DNA of 64,000 nucleotides from Taeniopygia guttata (Eukaryota; Chordata; Aves; Passeriformes; Estrildidae), in NCBI RefSeq assembly GCF_048771995.1, contig NC_133024.1, positions 59,602,501-59,666,500 on the forward strand, in the 5' to 3' direction. Positions 13,407-24,966 of the stretch are shown in pieces. The notes beneath the pieces were generated by a model, which was not told the origin of the DNA, ran no database searches, and saw nothing but the letters and a program-made list of their open reading frames with translations. Each line of letters opens with the position of its first letter. The stretch's first letter is position 1. Made by a program: the position numbers and the translations under genes.

Positions 13407-14057
13407 CTAACAAGGAACATAGCAGGAATATAAATTATACACACTCAGGTTAAGTCCCAAGTACATGCATTCACCTGGTTTGGAGGAAGTCTAGGGTAGG
13501 GCTAGGCCATTCCAACATCTCTCTCCAAGAGGTCATGTGCAGAAAAACCCCAAGTCCTGCAACTTGACTGAATTCCAGTTCACATGCTCCCCAACAGATG
13601 TCAAATACCAAGTACCACAGACAAGCTGTGTTGGAAAACAGCCATTTCACCTTCTCTCCCCAGTATTCCCATTCGGCCTCCTGCCTTGATCTTGGAAACA
13701 TAGTACAGGAAAGGCTCAAGTACTCTTGTCTCACAAAGCAGCTCAGCCAGCACTCAGCTTGAGTAGCACATATTCCATTCTGAGATGATTTATTAATAAT
13801 TTCTGATCTCTTCCAGAGATAAGTCTGCACAATCACAAAAGATGATGCTGGTCCACTCCACTATGGCATTTCTTGAACTTTGCCTTATTGACCTCAACCT
13901 GCTTTTGCACTCCAGTGCCACAGGCAAACTGAAATCTGTCTGGAAATAGTCCAGTTGTAGTGCTCTAGCATCAGCTGTGCTACTAACAGCACTCAATCCA
14001 TGGTGCAACCTCTCCGAGTCACCTTGAGAGACACATCAGACCAAAAGACATCACCTA

Positions 14058-14279
14058 GAATGGGTTTAAATGAGTTTTATTTTAGACAACCTACATGATA
14101 GATGTTTTTTCGTTTTTTTAAACAATGCCTCCACTCCAAATCAGGGTCAAAATAAGTGAATAAAGCTCAAGATGACATCAGTCCAGTTAGACATTGCCGA
14201 TTCCTGGTGTTGTGCCGATGAAGAAGAAACAGCAGCCAGCTATGAAGACGAGTGATCCAAAACCATACTGTTTGATTTG
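14058..14279 (-). terminator. TPT1: TPT1 3' UTR and polyadenylation signal
   Basis: The last exon begins at 14282 with the stop codon itself and continues as 3' UTR. AATAAA on the minus strand (plus 14076-14081) is followed by a cleavage region near 14058. The short 3' UTR of about 220 nt fits the compact TCTP mRNA. Confidence 0.8.
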
Positions 14280-17200
14280 TTACTGAAACAAGAGTAGCAA
14301 GTGTTAGTTAAAGGTCATGACAGTATCAGCAAGTTTCTGTAACTTGTTTGTGTATTCCCCAATTCAATCTGGGCTGCCACAGTCAGGCAGGCAGAAAGCG
14401 CAAGGAAATTATTTTTGCATCTTAGTGCAAACCAGGGAGCAACAGGACAAGTGCCCATGGTCTATCAGAGGATGCTGATCATTTTTACAATTGTACAGAG
14501 CAACTGGCACCACCAGCTGCTGTGCAAGCCAGGCTGAACACTGATTCACACCCTTCCTACTTGACATACCTAAGTTCAGATTTCCTCTCAAGTATATCCT
14601 AAACAAGTACCAGAGCTTACAATGTACCTGGCTGCCTCTGGAAACAGCTGCACCAACAAGCTGAAACAGGTTTTACTGCACATAAGAACACTCTGCTACT
14701 GTTCTTTTACTCCACCTTGAAGTATGTGGAGTTATCCAAACAACACATCCAGAAAGTGTACCCCCATAGAGGGATGTCTTCCCATAGAGGAGGTGCACAG
14801 AAGCTTCTGCTCCCAGGAGGTACTTTTCAGGTGATCACCTGTTCCAGAGCCAGGACAGACATCTCCCCTCCATCAGGCTGTGGGAGGTGCTGTGTCTGTC
14901 TGGCCACTTGAAGTATTCCTTTAATTGGGCTACTGCTCCACACCAGCATCTGGCTCGTATTTACATGACTTCCATACCAACAAGCCTGAGAGAGGCTTTA
15001 CAGATAAATTTAGCTGTCTATATACTGACTTCACAAGTCCACAATAACTGGGCAAAGCAACTGTTGATCCCACGCTGTGGTGAATTCCACAGGTCTCCAA
15101 GCAAGCCAAAAGCTCACAAGTACTGGGATTCAAATACTGTCTTGTGGCAACCAGATTCCAACACAGAGTTGTTAAAGCAGACCACAGGAGCTCAGGTAGT
15201 TGGAGATGCCAGATAGAAAAAGGTTAAGTACTTGGTCAAGTAATACTGTGTTCCCAAATTTCAGGCAATATTTAAACTGACAGCTCTTGTATAACGGCAT
15301 CAGATTAAGTGAAAGATGAAACATGACCATGCAAGGTACTTCACAATCAACCCCCAGAAAAGGGATTCAAAGTAGAAGTGCTCCATTTCAGAGGACCTGC
15401 TTTAATCTAATGGTTTAAACCCATTCCAAATTACACACATTTGACCAGGGCCAGCCCTTCTGCATTTCTTGGCCATTAAATTGCCATGAATCACAGCAGT
15501 GATACTACATCCCCTTTTAGTACAGCTAAATAGTACTCAAAGTTTCAGAAACTTTGTATGAAAGCAACAATCAGGCTGTACTTACACAATACTTAGTTTT
15601 CAAACTAGCACCTACTATTCAACTTTAACAGGGATACAGGAGAACAAGAGATGAAGGAGCTCACCATCTACTTGGATACGTTCACCCAGTTCAGTACTTA
15701 CACATTTCTCGATTTCTAAGCCATCCTTAAAGAAAATCATATATGGGGTCACACCGTCCTCACGGAAATCCAGGAGAGCCACCATTCCATCTGGATTCAT
15801 GTTCTCCCCTACAAAGAACTTCAGAGGAACATGTCTCTAAGACATTTAATTGATTAATGCCAGAAGAAAATGCCTTTTTATACAATACCTTCATATAAAC
15901 AATACAACATCACCAAGTTCAGTTTAAAAGTCTCCCTGACCAGCCACAGGGATTTTCCTTCTCTGTAGCTTGTCCATCTTAGTGCCACCATGGTTGACAC
16001 ACCAGAAGAAAGGGATGCCATCCAGAGGGACCTTGACAGGCTGGAGAGGTGGGTCCATGGGAACCTTGTGAAGTTTACCAGGCCAAGTGCAATGCCCTAC
16101 ACCTGGGTCAGCACATCTCCAAGCACAAATACACGTGGGCTTCTTGGGAATGGATTTGACAGCAGCCCTCAGAAGGACTTGGGGTGTTATTTAACCCCAT
16201 GTAACCCAGCACTGTGAGCTTGCAGCCCAGAAACCCAAACATCAAAAGAGGCGTGACCAGCAGGACAAGGGAGGTGATTTTGTTCCTCTGCTTTGCTGAG
16301 ACCTCACGTGGAGTGCTGCATCCAGCTCTGGAGCTGGGATCCCAACACAAGAAGGAATTGGACCTGCTGGACCAAGCCCAGGTAGGCCACTGAGATGGTC
16401 AGATGCCTGGAGCACCTTTCCTGTGAGGACAGACTGAGAAAGTTGGTGCTCCCTCAGTAAGTTCACCCCTAGAGGCTCCAGGGAGACCTTACATCCCCCA
16501 GAACCGAAAAGGGGCTACAAAAAGTCTGAACAGGGACTTTGACAGGGGCACATTGTAATGGGACAACAGGGAATGAAACTCCAGATTTACATTATATATT
16601 AGGAAGAAATTATTTACTGTGGTGCTGGCAAGACACTGGCACAGACCGACCAGAGGAGCTGTGGATGCCCCATCCCTGAAGTGTTCAAGGCCAGGTTGGA
16701 TGGGGCTCTGAGCAACCAGGTCTAGTGGAAGCTACCCCTGCCCATGGCAGGGAATTGGAACCCGATGACACTTTTCAACCCAAAGCATTCTGTAATTCAA
16801 TAATTGGTAAAATTATGTTGCTTTGAACAGAGTAAGAGATGGCAAGGGCCAAAGTGATCCAAGACAACTGCACAGTCCCCGAATCACCATAACAACAAAT
16901 GTAGCTAACTGCAAGCATTACCAGCTGAAATTACATCTCCAAACAGGTAACAGCTTTTGGCTGTTTCTCCTCCCTGACTCTCAGGGCCCCTAAAACTCTC
17001 AGAGACTGTCAGGTTAGCATCCTCACAACAGGAGCCCTCAAAATTCTCAACAAGCTGTTCAGCAGATGAACCAACCACAGCTTATCAATAGTGCTATGAG
17101 AAGACACAACTTACCTGGTAGTTTTTGAAGTTGGCAAGGATGTGTTTGATTTGTTCTGCAGCCCCAGTCATGAAAGGCTTTACTCTCTCTGGCTTGTGTT

Positions 17201-19146
17201 CCTCAAGTCTGGCTTTGATTCTGGAAGGAGAATGAAAAAATGCTCTGAAAACATGTTCTAGCTTAATATCTTCACTGTCTGGCATGATGTCATAGCAGAA
17301 ACAATCTACCCAGCTATCTGTCAAACTTAGATTTTGCTGCCTTTCCCCCACTCCCTCTCAAAGCCGCTAAATTTTAACTTAGCTTTTCAAGTGAAATCAC
17401 AGATGAGTACCTGCCCTCCTAATGAAGTCACTTTACAACCATGCTAGTGCTAGGCAAAAATCAGCAAGCCCTTTCCACAGCACCAGGAGTATCACCCACC
17501 CACGTCACAAAGCTTTTTCACTTTCAGTATTAACCCCACTGAACACCAACTGATAGTACAACATGAACTAGTAAAAAGACCCATTCACACACATTTTTGG
17601 CTGTTTACACTGTCACTCTAGAAAAGCTTCAGAAGTTTTTCTTTGCCACCTCAGTCGCTTCCAGATGAAGGTTTAACATGGAGAAATATAAAAGAAAACA
17701 GCAAGGCCACAAATAAGATCCAAAGCACATTATCAGGTGCTCTACCTCAGCCAAAATAAACATAGATATTCCATCCCCCATTCTTTAGGGCTCCAGTTCT
17801 GCCAAGCATTGAGACATTACTGAAGTTCACAGCCAGTTTCACAGCTATGTCAGAACTAACACCTACTAGGAATAAATCCAATGCTGTTTTTAAATCTCGA
17901 GCACATAAAACCCACTGCAATGCAACCAAAATAAAAAGCCTACCAACACTTACGCTTTCATGTAATCCTTGATGTACTTCTTGTAGGATTCTTTTGTGAA
18001 GCTGGTCTCCTGAAGGTGGTGGTTAATTACTATGTCAACACCAGTTATGACCGTGGCTTCTGTTCCATCTCCCTCAGGACCTTCAGCAGAGGCATTGCCA
18101 CCAATTAGAGAGTCATCAATTTGACCCTCTGTCCTGGTGACCATCTAGATTTAGAGACATCAAAAAACTTAACGGCTCTGCAAAAAACCTTAGCGCTACC
18201 GCTCTTACACACCTATGACCTGAGAGCAGGGCACAACTTGAGAGCCACAGTTCAGTGCAAGGAACCTGGCTGCAGCTTGAGCACTAATTTCCCAGAGACA
18301 GGAAAAGTGGGAGTGGATTCAAATTGAAAGGCAGTAGGTTTAGATTAGGTATTAGGAAGAAATTCTTTACGTAGGAGGCACTGGCAAAGGCTGCCCAGAG
18401 AACCTGTGGATGCCCCACCTCTGGAAGTGTTCAAGGCCAGGCTGGATGGGGCTTTCAGTAACCTGGTCTAGTGGAAGGTATCTTTGCCCATGGCTGGGAG
18501 GTTGGAACTAGATGATCTTTAAGTTCCATTCCAACCCAAAGCATCCTATCATTCTATGACTCCCAAGAACAACTCCCACACGGTGCATAACCCAAGCTCC
18601 ATTACACTCCAGCCTGGCTGACCCAGGCTCTCTCAGGCACCACGTACGGCAGCACGGGGCACTGGGCCAAGGTAAGTCTTCCCTTCTCTCGTTCCCTGCC
18701 CGGGCCCTCCGCAGGGACGCCGCCCCCACTCCCCACCGGCCGTGAGTCACCGCGGCAGCCCTGCCTCCCTCCCTCCTTCGGGGCGGGCGGGCACTCACCT
18801 TCCCCTCCACTTCCAGGCACAGGCCGTCCGCCACCTCCCGGATCTTGTAGATGTCCGAGAACATCTCATCCTCTGCGGGGGACACACAAGCACACACACA
18901 CACCCAGCCGGGTCAGCCTCCGCCTCCCGGCACCCAGCACGTCCCCCATCGCTCCCGCCCCCGGCCTCCGCGCCCCCCCGCCCGGCCCGGCCCCGCACAT
19001 GCGCGGCGGCACCGCCGGGCCCAGCGCACGGGCCCGGCCCGCGCTTCTCCCCCCCAGCTCCGGGCGCCGGCCCGGTCGCCCCTCCCGGCCGCGCCGCGCC
19101 CTTCCCCCGCGGCCTTACGGCTGATGCAGTCCCGGTAGATGATCAT
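14280..19146 (-). CDS. TPT1: Translationally controlled tumour protein (TCTP, fortilin), complete
   Basis: Coding exons, in transcript order: 19146-19119, 18872-18799, 18144-17954, 17220-17115, 15818-15702, and the stop codon alone at 14282-14280. All donors are GT and all acceptors AG. Phases close to exactly 172 residues, the usual length. The protein begins [19 protein letters not shown], has the TCTP signature [12 protein letters not shown] (residues 48-59), the conserved [11 protein letters not shown] loop, the helical hairpin around [19 protein letters not shown], and ends GLEIEKC. Ser46, the site phosphorylated by Plk1 in mammals, and the terminal Cys172 are present. TCTP is an abundant cytosolic and nuclear protein linked to growth, anti-apoptosis (Mcl-1/Bcl-xL binding), calcium binding and histamine release; its mRNA is under 5'TOP control. 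The start codon has a strong GCCGCCGCC context. Introns hold two CR1 insertions and an H/ACA snoRNA. Almost every residue agrees with the remembered chicken protein. Confidence 0.98.
14348..14480 (-). ncRNA. SNORA31: H/ACA box snoRNA-like sequence, copy B (SNORA31-like), in TPT1 intron 5
   Basis: It lies in the last TPT1 intron in the sense orientation, the usual setting for a vertebrate intron-encoded snoRNA. The 5' hairpin is closed by GCATC/GATGC, and the hinge AAAATA fits ANANNA. The 3' hairpin is closed by TTCC/GGAA with an inner CTGCC/GGCAG stem, and ACACAA forms the ACA end. The left strand of the 3' pocket (TTGCGCTTT) and the right-strand core GATTGAAT are shared with copy A. H/ACA snoRNAs guide pseudouridylation of rRNA or snRNA with dyskerin, NOP10, NHP2 and GAR1. 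The SNORA31 name rests on the human location in TPT1, not on an alignment. Confidence 0.7.
15985..16806 (+). mobile_element. CR1 LINE, 3' end, in TPT1 intron 4
   Basis: This is about 820 bp of the CR1 ORF2 end and 3' UTR, inserted antisense to TPT1. Landmarks in order are AGGGATGCCATCCAGAGGGA, CTGGAGAGGTGGGTCCATG, AAGCACAAATACA, GACTTGGGGTGTT, CTGGAGCACCTTTCCTGTGAGGA, the ATTAGGAAGAAATT block, TGTTCAAGGCCAGGTTGGA and the tail CCAACCCAAAGCATTCTGT. The reading frame is broken, and the copy is 5'-truncated as nearly all avian CR1 copies are. Confidence 0.93.
18312..18560 (+). mobile_element. CR1 LINE, short 3' tail, in TPT1 intron 2
   Basis: This is only the last 250 bp of a CR1. It contains the TTAGGAAGAAATTCTTTAC block, CTGGCAAAGGCTGCCCAGAG, GTGTTCAAGGCCAGGCTGG, TGGTCTAGTGGAAGG, and the end CATCCTATCATTCTATGACT. 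It is antisense to TPT1 and close in sequence to the copy in intron 4, so both are probably from one CR1 subfamily. Confidence 0.9.
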
Positions 19147-19640
19147 GGCGGCGGCGGGGGGCGGCGGGGGCGCGGGGTCTCAGCGCAGCGACCCGGGCGC
19201 GGGGCGGGAGCGGGGCGGAAAGGGCCGAGTCAGCGCCTGCCGGGGCTCATATAGCGGGCACGGCCCCGCGCGTCACCGCGCACGCGCACTGCTCGCCGCC
19301 CCGCCCCGCCGCCGGCTGCGCCCCCGCGCGGCCGCGGCCGGAACTGTCGCGCGAGGAGGGCGCGAGCGCGGGGCTCGCGCAGCGCGGGCCGGGGCAGCGC
19401 CCAGGGAGCGGTCCCGGTCCCGGTGCCGGTCCCGGTCTCTGTCACTGACCCTGACCCTGGCACTGCGGGGAGGCCTCCCCTCCGTCTCCTCCACGATGGA
19501 CATGCCAAGCGCCTCATTGAGGCTTCCCCTCCAGGTCCTTCACCATGGTCACTGCCCTCCTTCGGACGCTCTGACCGCCCCGTGTCTGTCACGCTCGCGC
19601 CCAGGACTGCCCCAGCACTCGAGGTGAGGCCGCCCCACGC
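18600..19640. other. CpG island of the TPT1 promoter
   Basis: This GC- and CpG-dense block covers TPT1 exons 1-2 and about 400 bp upstream. Inside it, 19405-19440 holds tandem GGTCCC-type hexamers, and 19470-19550 holds a diverged direct repeat of about 49 bp (an AGGCCTCCCCTCC start recurring as AGGCTTCCCCTCC). The long open frames on both strands are a consequence of the base composition. Confidence 0.8.
19147..19254 (-). promoter_or_regulatory. TPT1: TPT1 core promoter: TATA box and 5'TOP start
   Basis: Reading the minus strand, a TATATGA box (plus 19247-19253) lies about 28 bases before a CCCTTTCCGCCCCGCTCC run (starting near plus 19224). That run is a C followed by an uninterrupted pyrimidine stretch, as in 5' terminal oligopyrimidine mRNAs. 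The inferred leader is about 77 nt. TOP mRNAs, TPT1 among them, are translated under mTORC1/LARP1 control. Confidence 0.8.
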
Positions 19641-22600
19641 CAGAGCAGAGCGGGACGGCTCTGCTCGATCCCCTCCCTTGCCCGGCTGGCGATGCTGTGC
19701 CTGATGCATCCCAGGACACGGGTGGCCATCCTGGCTGCCAGGGCTCTGCTCAGATTCAGCTTGCAAAACTGGGAGCAGGATTTCATCCTTCCCGAGTCAG
19801 GGCTGGCAGCGACCTCCAGAGAGCAACCAGTCCTGCCCCATGCCAGAGCAGGGCTGGTGCCTCTCCCTCATTGCCCATGGTTGTATTTCATGGATTTCAA
19901 CACCAATTTTCCTCTTTCTCCTAATCTTTTAAGCTCTCAGTGACACTTTTCTTTTTCTCTTAACTTCTTATGAGGTGTCTGGGATGTACTGGCTCTTTTC
20001 TCATTACTCAGAGTCACCAAGCTGGAACAATCACATTTTCACTTTCTTTTTCCATTTGGTGCAAGATGGTACAGCTTTTGGGCACATCCATGCATCCTTT
20101 CTTTTTCCCCAACCTCTTTTTTCAGGGAGACAGTTATGTATATCCACTCTCTTTTCCTTGTGTCGTTTTAGGAAGAATTTTTGCACCCATATTTTCCAGA
20201 CTAGCCTCCAATTTAACACAGACAGCCTTGTAAATCCACACACTGACTTTCCAAGGAGAACTGCACCCAACTTTTCCCAAGCACCCCAGGGAAGCACTGC
20301 TGCCCTTGTCCCACCACAGCCAGAGTGTCCCCTCCATGGGCAGCCTGACAGGTGTGTGTCTGTGTCAGCTGTCCTGGCCACTTCCAGCTGCCGCCTCCTC
20401 GCCATGATCCCCACACACCACTGAGTGGCTCTGGACTTTGCAAGGGCTGGGACACAGGGACACAGAAAGTCATTCGCCCTACTGGGTGTACATGGGCATA
20501 CATTTGCTCTACTGGGTGCTGGACCTTCTCCAAATATGTGCTGTTTTCAAAACATTTATAGAGGAATAATTAGGAAGCTGTTGGACTCTTCCTGTTATTA
20601 TTCCCTCAGGGAAATTCAGTAGGGTACGTTCAGAGGCACCACTTGTGCACTTGCGAAAGGGCTGGCTGGGGCAGGTATATTTTTCTTATTTTTCTAAGGA
20701 TAAGTGAGATTTAGCCCAGTAGTCAGGGTCGAGATGAAAAACGGAAGGCCAATTATGCCTAGACCTCTTTTTCCCCCTTTAGACTTGATTTTCTGCAGCA
20801 GCCTGTCACAGCTAGAACAAATCTAGACCTCACTTGAACTCTGATTCTTAAGAGACATTGAAAAAATGCCTTCAAAAGACATCATGGGACCTGAAATGCT
20901 TAATGCTGCTAATGATCTCGGACTTGGCAGAGACATCAGAGCACAGGACACAATTCCCTGTCCCTCACCTTCCTTAGGCAGTGGAGCTCCCTTTTTGTCT
21001 CCTTCTTCCCTGCTCTTCCTTCCTTTGTTCCAGATATCAGTGCTCTTTTTTTTTTTAAGATGGTCTAGCTTCTTACGTAATTTAATTACATTTATAAGTT
21101 GTTCTCTGTTGGTTTTCACCTTCAAGACTATTGCTGTTATTTCAGGCCTGAAGAAGGGGCTTCTTCCCAAAAGCTTTTCCTGGTTGTTTTTTTTTTTTTT
21201 TTTTCTCAGTGGCAGCTGGCCTGATAAAAGATAGCCCCTCTTTTTACAAACCACAGTAAAAAAAGAGCAACTTACATCTTTAGCAGTGTGTTGAGTGACA
21301 GGGGAACATTTGGCTCCTTCTACGTAGTGTAATATGCAGCTAAAAACATCCAGTTAGTAGGTGTGCTTCAATTTGGTTTTATTTTCAGGAGACCGTTCTA
21401 GAAAAATGGATATTTCTGCAGTAGTCCGGAAGCCTGTTACAAATTCATCAGTTGACTCAATTGGCTGAAGTCAGGGTAGAAAGCTTCTAGCACAGTATGA
21501 AGGTAGATGGACCTTCAGGTTGCTTTGCCTTGCCAGTAGGTCTGTATTAAGAGTTGCAGGTGTAAAATGTGAGATGTCATCTACAAATGCATCTGTTAAA
21601 TGGGTCAAGGCCCCTGTGTGAACATCAGCTTGATGTGGAGTTAAATCAGTATCAAGCTGAAGTTAGCAGTGTTTAAATTGGCATAGGCGTCACTGAGGTA
21701 CCAGTGCTGAAATTTTCCTGTGATCCCATATAAACACAGAATTATGTCATGTGCTTATACTTTGTGAAATAGATTTGAAGATGCTTTTTTTTTTTTTTCA
21801 GAAACCAGTGACATTTGAGAAAATCTTAGTGTTCCTCACCTGCTTTCTGTCCAGGCAGCCTCTTCGAGCATTTCTCACATCCAGCCAGAGCTGGATTCAC
21901 ATTTCAGAGTGATAGGTTAAAAATGTGGTCCTTCCCTCCCTCTGCCTTTGTAGTTGCCAATTGACAACCAAAATGACGTGAGAAGTTTTCCTGATAGTGT
22001 ACCTCACCTTTGGTGTTGTGTAAATCCCGAAGGACTGAGGGAAATACTGTGGGTTTATAGAGGAGTCTTCTAATAGTATCTGAGGAGGATTTTCTAGGCA
22101 GGCGTCTGCAGAGTCTCACAAGAAGCCTTTCTCATGGAAAGCCACACCTCAGACACTTGTGAATTACTGCAGTATTACTTCCATCAAATATTGTGCGAAT
22201 ATGGCTGTGCTCAACTAATTGTGTCTTGGATTAAAGTGCCAGACGACAGCTGATACTACACCATTCAGTCCCTAAATAAACGGTACATTTTCACCCCATT
22301 GTGGAAACTCCTACTGAGCTGTAAGAAAAGGGAGGGGATCCTGCCTTCAGCTGTGTCTCCTGCAGGGTGCAATCAGTGGAAATAAAGCAAAGGTGAGGCT
22401 GGAGGAAGAGAGGTGATACTGGATTATGACATAAGGGATGGCACCAGTGTGTTCTTCTAACCTTTGTAAAAGGCTGTGAAAGTCACATAAAAGTGGTGAT
22501 GTTTTGTATCATTTGCTGGTGTGGGGAGAGGATCCCAAGTACACATCTATATCTGCTGGTAGAAAGAAATTGGAAAAAAATGAGGATTAAAGAGCACGCC

Positions 22601-23298
22601 CTGGTGCTGCAGAAAGGCTGGCAGGACAGTCTATGCCCAGTGTTCCCTTCCCCAGTGCATCTCTCAGCACAAAGGCTTTGGGTGAGAGGATGCACGTGAT
22701 CAGCTCATGTCTTCACAAATCTATTTGGAATTTATGACTGAAACAAGGAACTGTGACTTTCTAGCCCCTCTTTTAACACACGCAGTTGGAAACTGTAGTT
22801 TTTAACTGGTTTCCTTCAAGGTCTTTCCCCAGGACATTTCCAGACAATAAAGAGTTGATCACTATTTGTTACCCTTTCTTATAAATTGGGAATTGATCTT
22901 ACAAAGCCAGACCATCAGTCTTTTGTTGAGCAACAACCCCACTTGCACTCAGAACAAATGCAGGTGTTCTTACCTTGGCATTTTCAGTATTTGTTGTTCC
23001 TCTCGCTGGCTGCTGCACTTCTGCGAACAGACACAGAGGTCACTGCGCAGCCACAAACCCCTTTTATCTGTGGCACTGCTTGCACAGGGCCAGCTCGCCC
23101 AAACCCTGCCCTGGGGAGTGTGAGGCTGTCAGCCGGCACTGCAACTGCTGCGTTTTTAGGAAAAACAGGACTGCCATTCCCAAATTAAGAACTATGAAGC
23201 AAGGTGCTTACCCGCAATTTTATACTTACTGACCGTATAAACATCCATGAAAGGGATGTGGTGGAAAGGCCTGCACCTGATCCTCAGGTCTGCTGCCA
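19641..23298. other. Intergenic region upstream of TPT1
   Basis: No protein gene or repeat was recognised. Poly-T runs at about 21188-21206 and 21785-21799 are simple. Human TPT1 has a divergent antisense lncRNA (TPT1-AS1); a bird counterpart could start here, but I see no exon I can support. Confidence 0.5.
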
Positions 23299-23484
23299 GT
23301 GTGTCCCACTGATGTGCTCAATGATGGAATACAGAATGCATTGGTTAAAGTGGCAGTAACATTACATTGGGAAGGACCACAAATGTATTGGAGATTAAGA
23401 TTGGAATTAAAAAATGATTTTGACACATTGGACAAGTGGTCTGAATTATTAGAAGGCATTTGGACAAGGCCAGCAGGACAATGA
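23299..23484 (+). other. Isolated coding-like island, unclassified
   Basis: A 61-codon frame here has protein-like composition, with segments such as TLHWEGPQMYWRLRLELKN and KWSELLEGIWTRP. It has no known gene context and no flanking splice evidence. Such isolated pieces in bird intergenic DNA are often old retroelement remnants, but I cannot assign a family. If it is one, it is a small fossil. Confidence 0.25.
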
Positions 23485-23821
23485 GCACTCAAACATTTAC
23501 TGAAAGGAAAACTTAGGCTTTTGAACACAAAGATGCATAACTTTCAAACAAGCTCTGAGCCACACATTACTAGAAACTGAAAGAGTGCATAGGGAAAGTG
23601 CTGCCTTATCCTGGCCCTGGTGCTCTTCTCTGCTGTAGGCTTCTGCTGTTGGCAAATGCCAGGGAATGCTGAGAAGATGATGTGCTCCGTGTGGGTGCTC
23701 TGGTGTCATGCTCACGAGTGCAGGGCAGAAATGATTAGCCATGGACACAGGACAGAGATCTGGGCAACAGTTCTACAGAAAAGATCTGGGATACTGGTGG
23801 ATTCAAAGCTGAACAAGAATC

Positions 23822-24050
23822 TTAGAGGCATAGAAACATTTAATTTGAAAAAGGCCTCTGAGATCATTGAGTCAAATCATTAACCCAGCACTGCCAAGTC
23901 CACCACTAAACCATGTCCCTGAGTGCCACATCTACCTGTCTTTTAAATACTTCTAGGGATGGTGACTCAACTACATCCCTGGGCAACCTGTTCTGATGTT
24001 TGACCAGCCTTTTAGTGGAAAAAAAAAAAATCTTGATGTCTATTTCACCT
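23822..24050 (-). mobile_element. CR1 LINE 3' tail, minus orientation
   Basis: Landmarks on the plus strand are AGATCATTGAGTCAAATCAT, TAACCCAGCACTGCCAAGTCC, ACTAAACCATGTCCC, CCACATCTACCTGTCTTTTAA, CTTCTAGGGATGGTGACTCAA and CTGGGCAACCTGTTCTGATG. This is the reverse complement of a CR1 3' end of a different subfamily from the TPT1 intron copies. An A12 run interrupts its inner end. Confidence 0.9.
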
Positions 24051-24823
24051 GCTCTGAGGAAAACCCACACCATATTGGAGTAGATAAGTAGTGATGTTAT
24101 GTTTAAGAAACTTTTGCTGTCATAGATATGAGGGGCTGAGTTCTGTTTGGTGGTCCTGATATTTCCTGGAGCACTGACTTCAGCTTTAATAACACTTTGA
24201 AAAAGGTATGCAAGGGTTCACAAGAGCAGAGGGAATGAGTAGAAGGAATATGAGTTTGTTTTGCTGTGAGAAATATTTAGATTAGCTATTGGAAATGCTT
24301 TCAGGTACAGCCAACAGAGAAGCAAAGAATAAGCTGTCTACCTAGTTGTCTGTCCCAGCAGGTTTTTGAGAATAAGCTAGAAACCTGCTCATGGGAGATC
24401 AGAAAGCATGTTAGATCTGTTATTATTGACACAAATAATGCTGATTTTGCCTCTGTCTAGGTCCTTTTTAACCCTATTCATCACCAAGTGATTCTTAGGT
24501 GAACTATGTCATTTATACCTGTTTAGAGTGGTTACACAATCAGGATAAAATTAATATCCTCAAATCACTATTCAGAATGAACAAGAGGGTTTGGAAAAGG
24601 GACATTATGAGAGAGGAATGTTGCCCTGCATGGTAAGATGGGTCTACATGGAAATCACATGTACACAGAAGGAGAAACATTCGGGTTCTGCAGTGCCCAG
24701 AGTTTTAATCCTAGTGAGACCCTATTTTAGTCCTATTTAAATACAGTGTGGTACAGTCCTTTGACTCAAATTAGAGGTATGCTGCAGAAAGGGCTCCTTC
24801 CATACCAAACCTAAGGCAAAGGT

Positions 24824-24966
24824 AATCAGTGATCTAATTTATTATGTTGGGACGCTCCTTAGTCCATGGGCAGTAAATGATGTCTCTCTGCAGAGATAGC
24901 CATTCTTCCATCAGAGTTGAAGTTTAATAAAGTCATCCACCGAAAAAAAAAAAAAAAAAATCAGTG
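24824..24966 (+). mobile_element. Poly(A)-tailed retroposed fragment with short target duplication
   Basis: About 110 bases end with AATAAA (24926-24931), twelve more bases, and then a pure run of 18 A (24943-24960). The sequence AATCAGTG occurs just before the fragment (24824-24831) and again at the end of the A run (24959-24966), as a target-site duplication would. This is the layout of a 5'-truncated retrocopy of a polyadenylated RNA. I do not recognise the source transcript. A chance A-tract next to an AATAAA is the alternative. Confidence 0.45.

Noticed and set aside
14900-15010. Possible third H/ACA copy in TPT1 intron 5
   Set aside because: GGAATAC-like sequence occurs, but there is no terminal ACA at the right place and no closing stems.
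18742-19766. Several frames of 90-178 codons on both strands at the TPT1 promoter
   Set aside because: They reflect GC-rich composition; the only real coding there is TPT1 exons 1 and 2.
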